Position numbers and translations under genes: made by a program
NCBI GenBank assembly: GCA_030141605.1
Contig: JAQGDQ010000148.1
Coordinates: 62,001-126,000, forward strand
Direction: 5' to 3'
Length of the DNA stretch: 64,000 bases
Source of the DNA: Tubiluchus corallicola
Lineage: Eukaryota > Priapulida > Priapulimorpha > Priapulimorphida > Tubiluchidae
The notes under the pieces: generated by a model
What the model was told of the DNA's origin: nothing
The model's input: only the letters and a program-made list of their open reading frames with translations
Databases searched by the model: none
Shown: in pieces, positions 47,902 to 59,196 of the stretch
Layout: each line of letters opens with the position of its first letter
Numbering within the stretch: the stretch's first letter is position 1

Positions 47902-50855
47902 CTGTAAAACATGGAAGTATATGTAGAGGTAGTTTAAAGTTATTTTTCCTTGATTATCGTCATCGTCATTATCATCATCATCATAATCGTCAACATCATC
48001 ATCTTCTTCTTCTTCTTCTTCTTCTTCTTCTTCAATACACGATAAATGTCGTCATCTTCATCATTCTTATCATCGTTATCATCAGATCCATCCAGTATTA
48101 GTACTCGAACTTACGCTGCTATGTAGTCACTGGCAACCCATATTTCCCTGTCTATTTGACATTCCGTTCCAGATACTTCAGGGCCTGGGATAAGGATGAT
48201 TCTAGAATCTGCTGTGTTCCCTTCACTTTTTTTTCTATCGGTTATAATGCCAATAATATTCTGAAAAATATCTGAAATCAAGAGAGTGAGATGTCAATTA
48301 TGCATAACAGAAAACGCGAAAAGTACGAAGTTTTCTTCCAAATTCAGACATATTAGACAGATTGGGCACAGTAGCTATAATTATTTCATTACCGTGTGCC
48401 CAAACGAAGTGCCCTTAACATTTCTTCATTTTATTATCTTCAAAGTAACGGAGAGTCAAGCCCATGAAACTTGACATATAGGTAATATTTGCAGGGTAAA
48501 GAGTCGCAAGCTCGTATTTGTCATTGACTTGACCTTAAATATTGGTAGGACCGTAGAATTCGTAGTGCTCATAGTTATATAAAATACCAAACGTTTAACA
48601 TTGAGCTCCAATATCACTGAGGCAAAGCCAATCAGTTAAAGTTAAACTTGCCAAATGCGTAGCACTAATTCGGTGGGAGACCATTGATTAGCAAAGTTTC
48701 ATAACGGTATTAAAAATCAGGCATATTATTATTTTGGAGATGCAGAGTATTTTAGGTACGGTTTCCAAAAATATATCGCGCTTCTCGTTAGTACTAGGAT
48801 GTTAAATGGGCGAGCTAGTTTAAAACTGTCCTGTATATTAAAATACCTAAGTAAGGTGCTTTTAGCATTAGTACCTCATGATGTTTTCTGTATGTGTTTC
48901 GCTCTTTGTATCCGCCTTGAATCAAAGAGTCATATTTACTCAATGATTAAAACCATGTTCAACTAGCTGGGAACTTATACAATATTTGCACATGCTGAAT
49001 CTCTTACTTGTTCTTTAAGTCAGTAGCCAAGAAAAGTTACTTGCCTAAGGTAAGGAGATGTGTCACATCTTGCGGACTGCATGTTTTAGGGACGCAGACT
49101 CCCATTAGAATTGGTAGAGATATATCCTAAATGAAATATAAGAACTGTACTCAGAAACCGCATATACAAGATCTATTACTCGACACTGCTCAAAAGATAT
49201 CTGTTTTTCACTTTCTAAGCTTACATCTTCCTATCATTATCTTCATTATCGCCACTACCAAACCACCACCACCACTGCCCCACTACCATCACCACCACCA
49301 CCACAACCACTACCACCAGCATCCAACACCACCACCACCAACACCACCACCACCAACAACAACAACACCACCACCAACAACAACAACAGCAAACCACTAC
49401 CACCACAGTCGTCACCACTACCACCATCACTACCATATCAAATCATCATTCACCACCATAGTTGCACATTTCATCTTCTTTATTACATTGTCATCATCAT
49501 CGTTATTACCACAACCACCACCACCACCACCATTATCACCAGAGTGAGAGAGACGTTAACGGCGTCGTTTAAATTCCCGCGGCAATAAACTAACCCCTAA
49601 AGATAATCTCATTGGAGCTAAGCAGTAATTGGCATCCATTGGTATGTCTCTAGTATTAGTGCAATTTGATTCGCAATCTTTCTTGATATCCATGCACATG
49701 TCGAACGAGCCAAACCAAAATATGTAGCCATCCGTTAGACCAGCTGGCAGCTTGGCAGTCGCATCAAAAACTATGAAAGACAAATTTTATTTTTGACTTT
49801 TATAGTAGTCCCACACAGAAGAATCTGTATGCAGTAACTTGTCTAACACAGATTTTTGCTAGTCGCGGGGTCGATGAATGCTGTTTTACAAACTTTGTCC
49901 ACATAGATTTTTCGTTAAATACCACCGCACCATGCAAAACTGTCTGCAGTTTACCAAGTTTGTCGCGCAGTTTAAACGTGCTTGATTTTCTGCCTCAAAT
50001 AAACTGACCCTGCTCGCATGTGCTGGCTCGGTACAATGATTTGTCTCAGGCAAAACAAAATCAGATCAATAAAAAACAATCGTTTAGTCATATGTCATCT
50101 GATAATTGTTTACTGAGGCTCTCAACTAATTGTTTTTTGATTACTGACACAGTTTGTTTCATACAAAAGGTGCTATGTGGGGTCAAATTTTGTCCGAGAG
50201 GGTTTTCATCAAACAGTTTGTTGTAGACAAATTTTTACGTGCTTGTGCGAGTAATATTTAATAAAAATCTGCGTGCGACAGGAAGCTGCAGACTGATTTG
50301 CACCGCGTGCTCCCTGAATTAGAAAATACCTATTGACAGAAATTTTGCGCAGAAGAAGGTCGAAACAGCCACTAAACAATGTTCTATGGCCAATGATTAT
50401 CAAATATTCAGCCACTCGAAAAGAAATTATGCGTATAGTACCTACTCTACTCTACATAGCGTTGTATACAAATACATGTTCTTACTTTGAATAGCATATA
50501 ACTGTAGATCTATCAAGTCAAAGAGAACTTTTAGGACATCTCTCCGACATGTCTTGTTAATGAACATCCAGTCCCTGCTATCAACAATCCTTTCTATCTT
50601 CACTGAGAAACTAGGCTCTGATGTTACTGACTCGAGCTCTTCTCGAATGGCATTTCGTATTTTGGCTGCTCTTTTTTCACTGTCGGGATTCAGTCCGAAA
50701 GCTAGTGCCTGTCTGCTTACTTTGTCCGGAAAGAATAACCCGTCAGTTCTAAACGTTTCTTCGTTAAAATAATCATGTGATTTTGCAGCAGATATGTGAA
50801 TTATCATTGGCAAAGTCATCGCCCAAAGTGCTGCTCTGAATACGTCAGCACTCAT
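43341..50855 (-). CDS. NRF-6-like membrane acyltransferase (nose resistant to fluoxetine family)
   Basis: Complete model of 14 exons: 50855-50486, 49770-49595, 49126-49045, 48271-48115, 47901-47570, 47065-46982, 46695-46494, 46323-46152, 45694-45624, 45397-45290, 45079-44941, 44717-44522, 43882-43740, 43451-43341. It encodes 780 residues with every junction in phase. A signal peptide (to ~residue 25) is followed by the luminal NRF domain with its cysteines (FDATAKLPAGLTDGYIFW, YCLAP, GVCVPKTCS, ECQ), one membrane helix (~262-284), an acidic cytosolic loop, then a multipass acyltransferase-3 domain. Family members include worm NRF-6/NDG-4 (lipid and drug transport or modification) and OACYL; the substrate is unknown. 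The intron after exon 3 uses a GC donor. The start at 50855 has A at -3. Confidence 0.92.
47215..47477. repeat. (CAT)n/(CGT) microsatellite in acyltransferase intron
   Basis: About 260 bp of CAT triplets interspersed with CGT, filling half of the 504-bp intron between exons 5 and 6. It yields poly-Asp, poly-Met and poly-His frames that are not genes. Confidence 0.95.
47953..48034. repeat. (CAT)n then (TTC)n microsatellite
   Basis: CATCGTCATTATCATCATCATCAT-like units pass into about eleven TTC triplets (about 48001-48033) in the intron between exons 4 and 5. Confidence 0.9.
48115..50855 (-). CDS. Acyltransferase exons 1-4: signal peptide and NRF domain
   Basis: Exon 1 encodes a hydrophobic leader (ALWAMTLPMIIHISAAKS) and the region up to NKTCRRDVLKVLFDLIDLQL. 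Exon 2 gives the hallmark 'FDA(S/T)xKxPxGxxxGxxxxxGxFDxC' pattern (IFDATAKLPAG..., FWFGSFDMCMDI). Exon 3, only 82 nt, gives DISLPILMGVCVPKTCSPQD; exon 4 ends ECQIDREIWVASDYIAA. The Cys pattern is intact, consistent with a disulphide-bonded extracellular domain. Exon 3 to 4 is in frame only with the GC donor at 49044-49043 and the acceptor giving exon start 48271. Confidence 0.9.
49255..49537. repeat. (ACC)n/(AAC)n microsatellite
   Basis: CCA/ACC triplets mixed with AAC units, with a break around 49435-49505, inside the intron between exons 2 and 3. Confidence 0.92.
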
Positions 50856-53800
50856 CCTCGTGTTTCTTCTCTTATATCTGTGGCACTGTGAATCAGAAAC
50901 TTGCTACGTTTGCACTTGATTCAGGTCTTAAAAAATAAGTATCACAGAAACGATTCTTTCAGTTTAGTAACTTATAAAGTGCAGTAATATTATTGAATCA
51001 GTGTCACTACCGCAGCTTGCGAAAAATCTGCTATTCATGCTAAAAAACTCTTGGTAGACTTGTAGTTATAAACTGATAATTACTAATTACACTTTACTTA
51101 TTAGTCTTAAATGCGAGTGCTGCAGTTAGTGATAAGACCTTTTTTGACGAACTACTTTTTTGTCTGCTAAGTGAGTGAAAAACATTCCATAATCGTAACC
51201 AATTTCCATTAAAATTCCATTGAAACTATCTATTAAGTGTATTATTAATTCGGAATTTGACAGTCTGTTTTTCCTAATTTGTACGCACAGTTACAAAACT
51301 GCCAAAAACTCTCGCAGTGTACTATAGGTTTGTGTCAAAACTTTCACAATTAAACATTGTGCGCAATGTGTAATGTGTGTAGTTTGTGTATAGGTAGAGT
51401 AACACATTCAGCCCTTCATTCGGAAGCTGGAATGAAGCATTTGTATCATATAGGCTTTTGCAGAATGAAGCCTTTAGTCGCAGTTATAGTCGATATAGAG
51501 TTATAGTCGATATATTCAAAGTAATCACTATGTAAAGCATACACGTGTATGCGTGTTCAATTTCTATTATTCATCTGATTTTTTCAGTCACTAATCTTGA
51601 AAATTCAACAGAACTTTTCACACGCAGAGAGTTGTAAAAATCACAAATAACTTCATGACATAGGGAAACACAATTTCCAGTTTCTACAGTTGGCCTAAAA
51701 CCAAAAGTATAAGCATTAATTTGCTCTCATTAAGACACCTTTGCCAATACGATTCTGGACTTCTGACCTGACCAGGATGGTGTGATGTTTACACATGCGT
51801 CTATAATTTGTTGTAACAGATTTATGTTCGACGAAGACTGATTGATTTAAGGGGCAGCTCTATGGAAAAATATGATTATTTTTGTTAGTGCACAGATGTG
51901 CTAAAAGAAATGTGCCTATATCAAGGCATTACAATCTGAAGATTACAGTCTGGCAGACTTGTCAGATTTCATTCAACAAAGAATATTGCATTTAGTTAGT
52001 ATTGTACGAGTGTATGTTATGAGCTTCGTTTAGTTAGGTCATCTGAAAACATATAAATCAAAAATATGAATTTACGTGCATGCAACTAAAGGCGTTTATT
52101 TTCAGAGCTTCAATATGCACTCTCCATGCAACATAGAACGAGTCAACATTTCTCATAAATAGTACAGGTATCATTCAGTTATTATATCAATTTTGTCTTA
52201 ATGCTGTCTTAACTGTTTGCTGCTATTACGAAATCATTTTATCTTTTCTTCATATAATATTAAATCAGAAAATATTATTATAATCATTATTAAAATCATA
52301 TAATATTATTTCCACAGAATTTACTTCATGAAGATAAAGTAACTAATTAAATATGGAATGCAGAACTCGGGAACATGTAATTTATCTATAACAATAAATA
52401 CTTGCACATTAAGAAAATAAATAATAACAACTTAAATATAACAGACTTTTGACCTACAGTGACAATTATAACAAAATCTTCCTGTATTAGGTAACAAAAT
52501 AGCTAGTGTTCCTGCCGCCCTATATGATTTGTAATAAAAAATTAATATGTAAAGAAAAAATATTAATAGTACCAATACGCTTCACTTTTGTACATTAAAT
52601 TTCCTTACTTCTAATCTTTTACATTATGTTAAAGGTGCCTATGTGGTATGTATCGTATGTTTACATCTAACTATACGACTGTTTTAGTGCATAAGAATAT
52701 CTCTAAACTGCAGTTGCAATAATATCGCATTAGCCAATATCACAACTGATTACAAACTAATGTTATTTTATCTGCCAAAACAATGATTATTGAGACGTGA
52801 CTTAAAAATTTTTTTCATTAGTAAACAAGACTGCTATGACATTAGTAAACAAGCTTTTCTTTCACTGCTTTTATTTTGGATTTCACTGTTCTTATTTTAC
52901 TGCCATGTAATAATAATATTGCAAACACTTTATATTTGATTTAATACTTCTAAAAGTACAATCTTGTAATAAATTTCCAGTTGAAAAAAGCCAGAATGTG
53001 AATTAGTTAGAATTCTGAAACATGTAATCGTGATTAATGTTTCAATTAAAGCGCATTTAAATATAAAAACTAGCACTAATAAATGGTAAGATCTTGCGCA
53101 ACAGAGTTTTAAGATTACATATATGACTAGAACACTGGAGGGGTTAGGTGTTTCAAATTAACTTTTTTTGCTTTTGTTTTTATAAGCATTTCACCACTTT
53201 GAAAACTAAAATCAACGGCAGGGCCTATTAGTAAATTTGAATGGTTTGCTGCAGGAGCAGATTCTAATTATTTATTTAATACAAGCCTCAAAGAATAAAC
53301 ACTAAACCGGCAAAGGTGTTTGCACCATGTTGAAACGCGTATACATTCCTCTCTCCATAAGATGAATCGCAGAGGCAATTGCAATTGTCAGGCTGATGAT
53401 GCTTAACTTTGGCCGATAAACACACGACGTGAGACCAGTCAACTACTACCTTGAGCCCCATAGTGACCGTGCATGACGTTGACACACTTATTGGTACAAT
53501 TCCAACTGTCAAACTAAAATATTTTGTCAACTTTAACAGTTTTTCAATTCGACTACAGCTTTAGTTCTTTTATAAACGTCACACGCACACTTCTAGTGGA
53601 GAATGGAAATCATTATTTGTGTTTTGTTCTAGCAGACAAGAATATGGAAAGTTCGTCAAGTGAAGATGATACCTTTTGCACCAGCTGGAGTTGACTAAGT
53701 GCAGTTGGTCTTAAAACCACGCTGATCATGACACATGTATGACTTTGTCAAGTCAACTATTCTTGATAAACCGCTGCCAGACTGTGCGGTGTGTCAGTGT

Positions 53801-54148
53801 TTTAGCATTCCTATAATCTTATAAATACTTTTTTTTTATATTTTACTTTCTTAAATGTATTCACCTGACAAAAACAACGGCAACGGCAAGACAAGTGACA
53901 TAGTGACTCACATTACTTGACATTAAACTTATAAGTAATAATTAACGAAGAATTAACATAATCTTCTGTAAGGCTTGCTAAAGAAAACTTATCTGTGCTA
54001 TAACTATACTTTAAAGTTGTTGTACATGTATTTGCTTCTACAAACATTGACGTTACGTTGCCAGACTGCCGTTGCCACACGTATGAACGTTAGAACAACT
54101 CTTGCTTCTGTTTGCAAACAACTTAATCGCCGACATTTGCTGTGTTTT
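50856..54148. other. Intergenic region between acyltransferase and TH genes
   Basis: 3.3 kb, very AT-rich, with no recognised coding exon. It must hold the acyltransferase promoter (right of 50856) and the TH 3' UTR (left of 54149). A small direct repeat GTTATAGTCGATATA occurs twice near 51483-51515. Nothing else seen. Confidence 0.6.
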
Positions 54149-57100
54149 CTAGAGACAGTTTTCTACAATATCATGAGATGATGAAGTGGTGTGGGAATAT
54201 TTGTTTTCCAAGTGACGCAACCAAAGCTGAAGCCGTTCCAACTCTGCAGTAATGCCATCAGTTAGTTTATTCACCGACCCAAGGTTGTCGATGACTTCTA
54301 TTGACTGAGTGAAGGGATCATATCTGACGTCAAATGGTCGATTCAATGTGGACACGTATTCGCTGAAAGTTCAAAAAAGTACACATATGCATCAAAGCTG
54401 GACTTCAAATAGAAACTTAGGTACATTTCATCTTTAATGTTGCTTCGCATGTGCAACAAATGTTTTAACAGCTCACATATTGACTGTGTTAACTCACAAA
54501 CAATTTAGAGTGTTGTTGAAAAATTAGACCTTCAGTGAGTTCAGTCTGAACTAAATCATTTTGAATAACTACAAATACAAATGCATGTAAGTCAAGACAT
54601 ATAAATGAGGATAAATGCTGAAAGTGGCGGTTAATATATGAACAAACGTGTGAATGAATGAATGAATAAATGGGTGAATGAACGAATAAATAAACGAACG
54701 AACGAACGAACGAAAGAATAAATAAATAGATTAATGAAAGCAAAAAAAGAAAAATGAAGGAAAGACAGTAAAGACATAAAAAAGAAATAGGAAAGAAAGA
54801 AAGAATGAATGAATGAATGAATGAATGAATGAATGAATGAATGAATGAATGAATGAATGAATGAATGAATGAATGAAAAATTAAGTAAATGAGTAAACGA
54901 ACGAACTACAGCACAAACAAATAATTATGTCATGTAACAGGTAAAAAAATAATAATGCTTTTCGGAATTTGAACCTTCAGATACAAAACCAGAACTCCAG
55001 AACAATGGCTACTTAGTTTCAAGTCTTTACCGCGTCATACAAATCTTTAAAACCTACCTGAATTTTTGCCTAGCATCTTCGAAGGATTCAGAGACAAAGT
55101 AAATAGGTTGATAATCATCGTCTTGGTAGCTCTGGACAGCGGTCAACGCTGGCACAAATGTTCGGTGCTCTGGTACGTCAGACAGTGCGTGCTGAAAAGT
55201 ATTAAATAACTACATTTTTTCTGAAAGCATGACCACAAGTCTCCAAATATTAAAAAATGTGTAAATGAAATAATAAACAATGCAACATATAATTTTTCAG
55301 TTAATCGCACATTAAAGCTTATGCAGATGACGTGCCTTTGTGCATACCTATATTTCACGCCTGTAGGTTGTTTTTAGTACTTCATCTACCTATATAAATA
55401 TTATGTGAAAAGTAAAAGTACATAGAATTTAACACGAGTATTGGACCGAAAGACAAGAAAAAGCATAAAGAGAAAGACAATTTCTGGAGCAGAATAAGCC
55501 ACGTATGGATTCGTCACTGAAATAGCAAGTGGCTCATATTGAAATAATACTGTATAATGAAAAGACAGCTACTTACTTTTAGTTCCCCAAACGCTGAAAG
55601 TAAGCCAGCACCATACGCTCGTATCTGTCCGTTTTGTCGACATAAACCAAACTCCACCGTGAACCAGTACAGCTGTAAAAAATCGACTTTACTGAGACAA
55701 GGCAAAGCTTTACTAGTCACTAATATGGTTGTTTTTGTTACTATTGTCGTAGCAGCAGCTGCTTTTGTCGCTGCTCGCCGCCATCACTATCGCCACTCTT
55801 GTGTTGTCGTTGTCGTTGATGCTGCTCTTGTTTTTGCTGTTACTGCTGATAGTTACTGTTATTATCATATTTGCTGCTACCCTTGCCCCAATGTTAATAT
55901 TATTATTTACCTTATTGACTTATCTATTTACCGTGGCAAACTTTTCTATGTCCTCATCGCTCGCTCCAAGCGAAGCCAGGCCGATTTCTTGAGAAAAATC
56001 AGCAAAAGCTCTGTTTGCTAACATCGGTACATGTCCCAGTAACTCGTGGCAGCAGTCTCTGCAAATACCCATGATATAAGGTCAAAGCTATTTAATAAAC
56101 AGTGTGAGAGAATTTTACTAAAGGTATACTTTATACATTAAAAGAGAAAGATTTAGGGACTAAATGGCTGGTGTGAGCAGAGCTTTACTAAAAGTGTAAC
56201 ATATAAGACAAGATGTTAGATCTTATATTAGGAGGCTAAGGTGGGATCATATGTTGTATCCAGCATACTATTCGCAACAGCATGGTGTACTACAGGTTTT
56301 AGTTCCCAGTTTGACAATGCTGCTAGTAGATTTTGCCTTTTGCGTTCCTCCATCTGCTTTTCCAAGTTTTTAAGACACAATAACTGTAGTTTATTACATC
56401 AAACAATATGTAACTTACGGTTCTGGGGAGTGCATAGGGGCAGAACTATGACGAATGTACTGTGTGCACTGGAAAATACGGAATGCCAAGCTAGCCAAGA
56501 AATCTCGTGCTGTTACCAGACCTGCTGCTGGCCTGAGCTGCCATCCTGTCCTGGCTGAAAAATCGGCAGTTTTTCCAATTTAATAATTATAATTGTTAAT
56601 TTTTACAATGCTGTTATATGGCAATGAAAATCAGATCATGAAAAAGGATGTTGAAAGTGAACAACCAAGAATTAATCATTTGTCTACATAGACTATTCTA
56701 TTTTGGTATTTTCCCTCCTTTAAGCAAACACTTACATTTGCTTTGGAGAATCTTAAAAATAAAGCTAAGATTTCAAAATATAATGCGCCATTCCCAGCGC
56801 ATCCATATATTGGTAAAAAGAATCATTAACTTGATGTCGATTAACCAGATTCAAAACATGGACAGAAGCATTACCTTGAGTGAGGTTTTTCGAGCTATGA
56901 AAATCTGTCAAATTAATTAAATTGTGTGAATGCTGAATGATTTGTGTGAATACTGATTACTAAGTACTAACTTTACAGCAGTTGATTTTAATGCAGCTTC
57001 TAGTGTCATGTGTAAGGTTCTTGCACATAGCTAAACTAGATACTGCTGTAGTATAGTCTGTGGGAAGGGCTTCCTACCTATCACCCCTCCTTTCGTAATA

Positions 57101-59196
57101 TACTATAACCTATCCATGCATAACATGATCTTGGAAAGTGCATGACACAGATATCCAGGAGAGTACAGTGTAACTGCTGAATCTGAAAGCAGCCAAAAAT
57201 GCTTTAACTCTTAACTTTAACTTTACTTTACGAAAATGGTTAAAATCCTAAACTTGATTATATAAGAGTCTGAAGCACTAAACTTGTGCACATCTACTAT
57301 TTGACTGATCTAACATAAAGAGACTATCAGTGGTGATACCAAACTACTTCAGTTTTGATGTTGTGGATGGAGCTTTATTCACACTGATGAGATGTTGGAA
57401 CTCTCTACGATGTGTCTTATTCTAAACTACATGGAAATGCGTGACTAGCCACCAGTGTCCAGACGTTGTGGATTGTGGACGTATCCTGAGTCAACCACAG
57501 AGACGTGTGAGCCATTCCTTAGTTCATGTTTGATTGGTGCTGCAGCCGGCGTCATCACCGTTGATTGTTATGGCCATAGACTTGAAGTCGTTGATGTGTT
57601 GCTGTGACTGACTGGAGTGAGCCACGTCCGCGGACTCCTCTCCCATGTCCTTGTCCTCTCAGGGGAAGGGTTAACTGATAAGTAGACATTTTGTTTTCTT
57701 TTCACTTTGTCATTTTTGTTATTATGCTTTATGCGAAACTGTTATTGATAATTTAACCTGTTCTAATTTATCTAAACAGAGTAAAAAGTGAATAAAAATA
57801 GTAAACATAATCATAATCTTTTCCTCCGTTTCATATAAGATTTTGTTGTTGGAATGTTTGGAATCTATGTATGTCATGGTCAACATGGAAAACCATAACG
57901 CCTAAGTAGACCCCCGTAAAACGTAACATCAAACCTTAGACCCGCTGGTTTTTCAAGTGAGCCCTTCGACATTGCAACCTCACTAAAGATATATTAATTA
58001 TACCTGTGTCGTTGAATTTTGGTTCATATGCCTTGTTGCCCTCTGGAAAATTGTAGGACAACAACCGCCCACGTATGTTGCACAACCCTTTTATTGTGAA
58101 TAAAAGATGATGCGACAGGGTAGTCAGATTTGTGGATGAGTTGGGAGGTAAAGAGTTGCACCCCCACCATAAAAATCTACTAGCTCCCAACATATTTGGT
58201 GGCAGCGGTGGGATATGTGCAAGTTTAGCTATGTGCAAGAACCTTACATCATGTCTGTTGCCTGTTCGTGGGTTAAACTGTTACTTATGAGTTATGATAA
58301 ATAAGCATTAAAAAACTGCTATTTAAAAAGAACTATTTCTAAAAAAACTAAACGTAAAGATTTTCCGTATTGCCTTTCATAAATCGCGAAACGTCTTCTA
58401 GTTGCGGTATTTTGTCTGGAGAATAACCGCATTCTTGCTGCAGCAAACGAAATACGTCATTGTGTTCTTTGCACGCGTGCGTGGGATAGAGGTCTGCCAA
58501 ATTACGAAATATTATCCCCCTGAAATTCACAAGAAGAAAGATAAAAAGGTCAATTTTATTTGCTTAAAAAGTAAAAAAATAGCTAACAAGAAAAACCAAA
58601 CGAAAATTGTGTCAAGGTAAATTACATATTATACTATCAACAGCGATGACTACATCCACAATGCTGATCTTTAAAATTACAAATGTCGCACTATTAGCTT
58701 TTTTTAGGCCTTCACCTAATGAAATTATGAAGGCTAGATTATGCTGTTGCTATTAAATTTCACAATAACATTCTTATCTATGATTGATAATTTAATATGT
58801 ACATTATTTTAATGATCTTTCGTGACTCACCAGGTACGTACTTCTGCTTCAGTGTACTCGACTCTTGGTATAACATCCCCACTGCAAACAATTCCAAAAT
58901 ATTGTACGTATCTGTCGCCGAGTTTTACACTTGCGAGAATTTTATCAATGTCATTTTGGCTCGTTATTGAGGAAAACGTTTTTTAGTGTACTCTCATTGC
59001 AATTTGCAAAATACGGTGATAAATTAACTGGTGCGCAAATGCACTCCTATAGCTGTTTATAAATGTTTTTGGAGTGTTGAAACATAGTTTCAAAACAGCT
59101 TCGTAAATAAAGAGCGAAAGACACCTACTGTTTATAACTGAAAGCAATATCGGCAATCATCTTCCGTCTTGCACGGTAAGCTTTGTCTGTGAAGCC
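54149..59196 (-). CDS. TH: TH catalytic and tetramerisation exons
   Basis: The exons encode in order [51 protein letters not shown]...[110 protein letters not shown] and finally [18 protein letters not shown] plus a helical tail. The tail ends with about 20 residues ([17 protein letters not shown]) beyond the usual tetramerisation helix. All pterin-, iron- and substrate-pocket landmarks I can check by eye are intact. Confidence 0.94.

Noticed and set aside
47215-49537. CRISPR-like regular repeats
   Set aside because: The repeats are simple microsatellites in eukaryotic introns, with no spacer structure.
49131-49547. 138-codon His/Pro/Thr-rich frame on the plus strand
   Set aside because: Produced by the ACC/AAC microsatellite; it overlaps two real minus-strand exons' intron and has no domain.
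57936-58238. 100-codon minus-strand frame
   Set aside because: Lies inside the LTR-like element and shows no retroelement protein motif.
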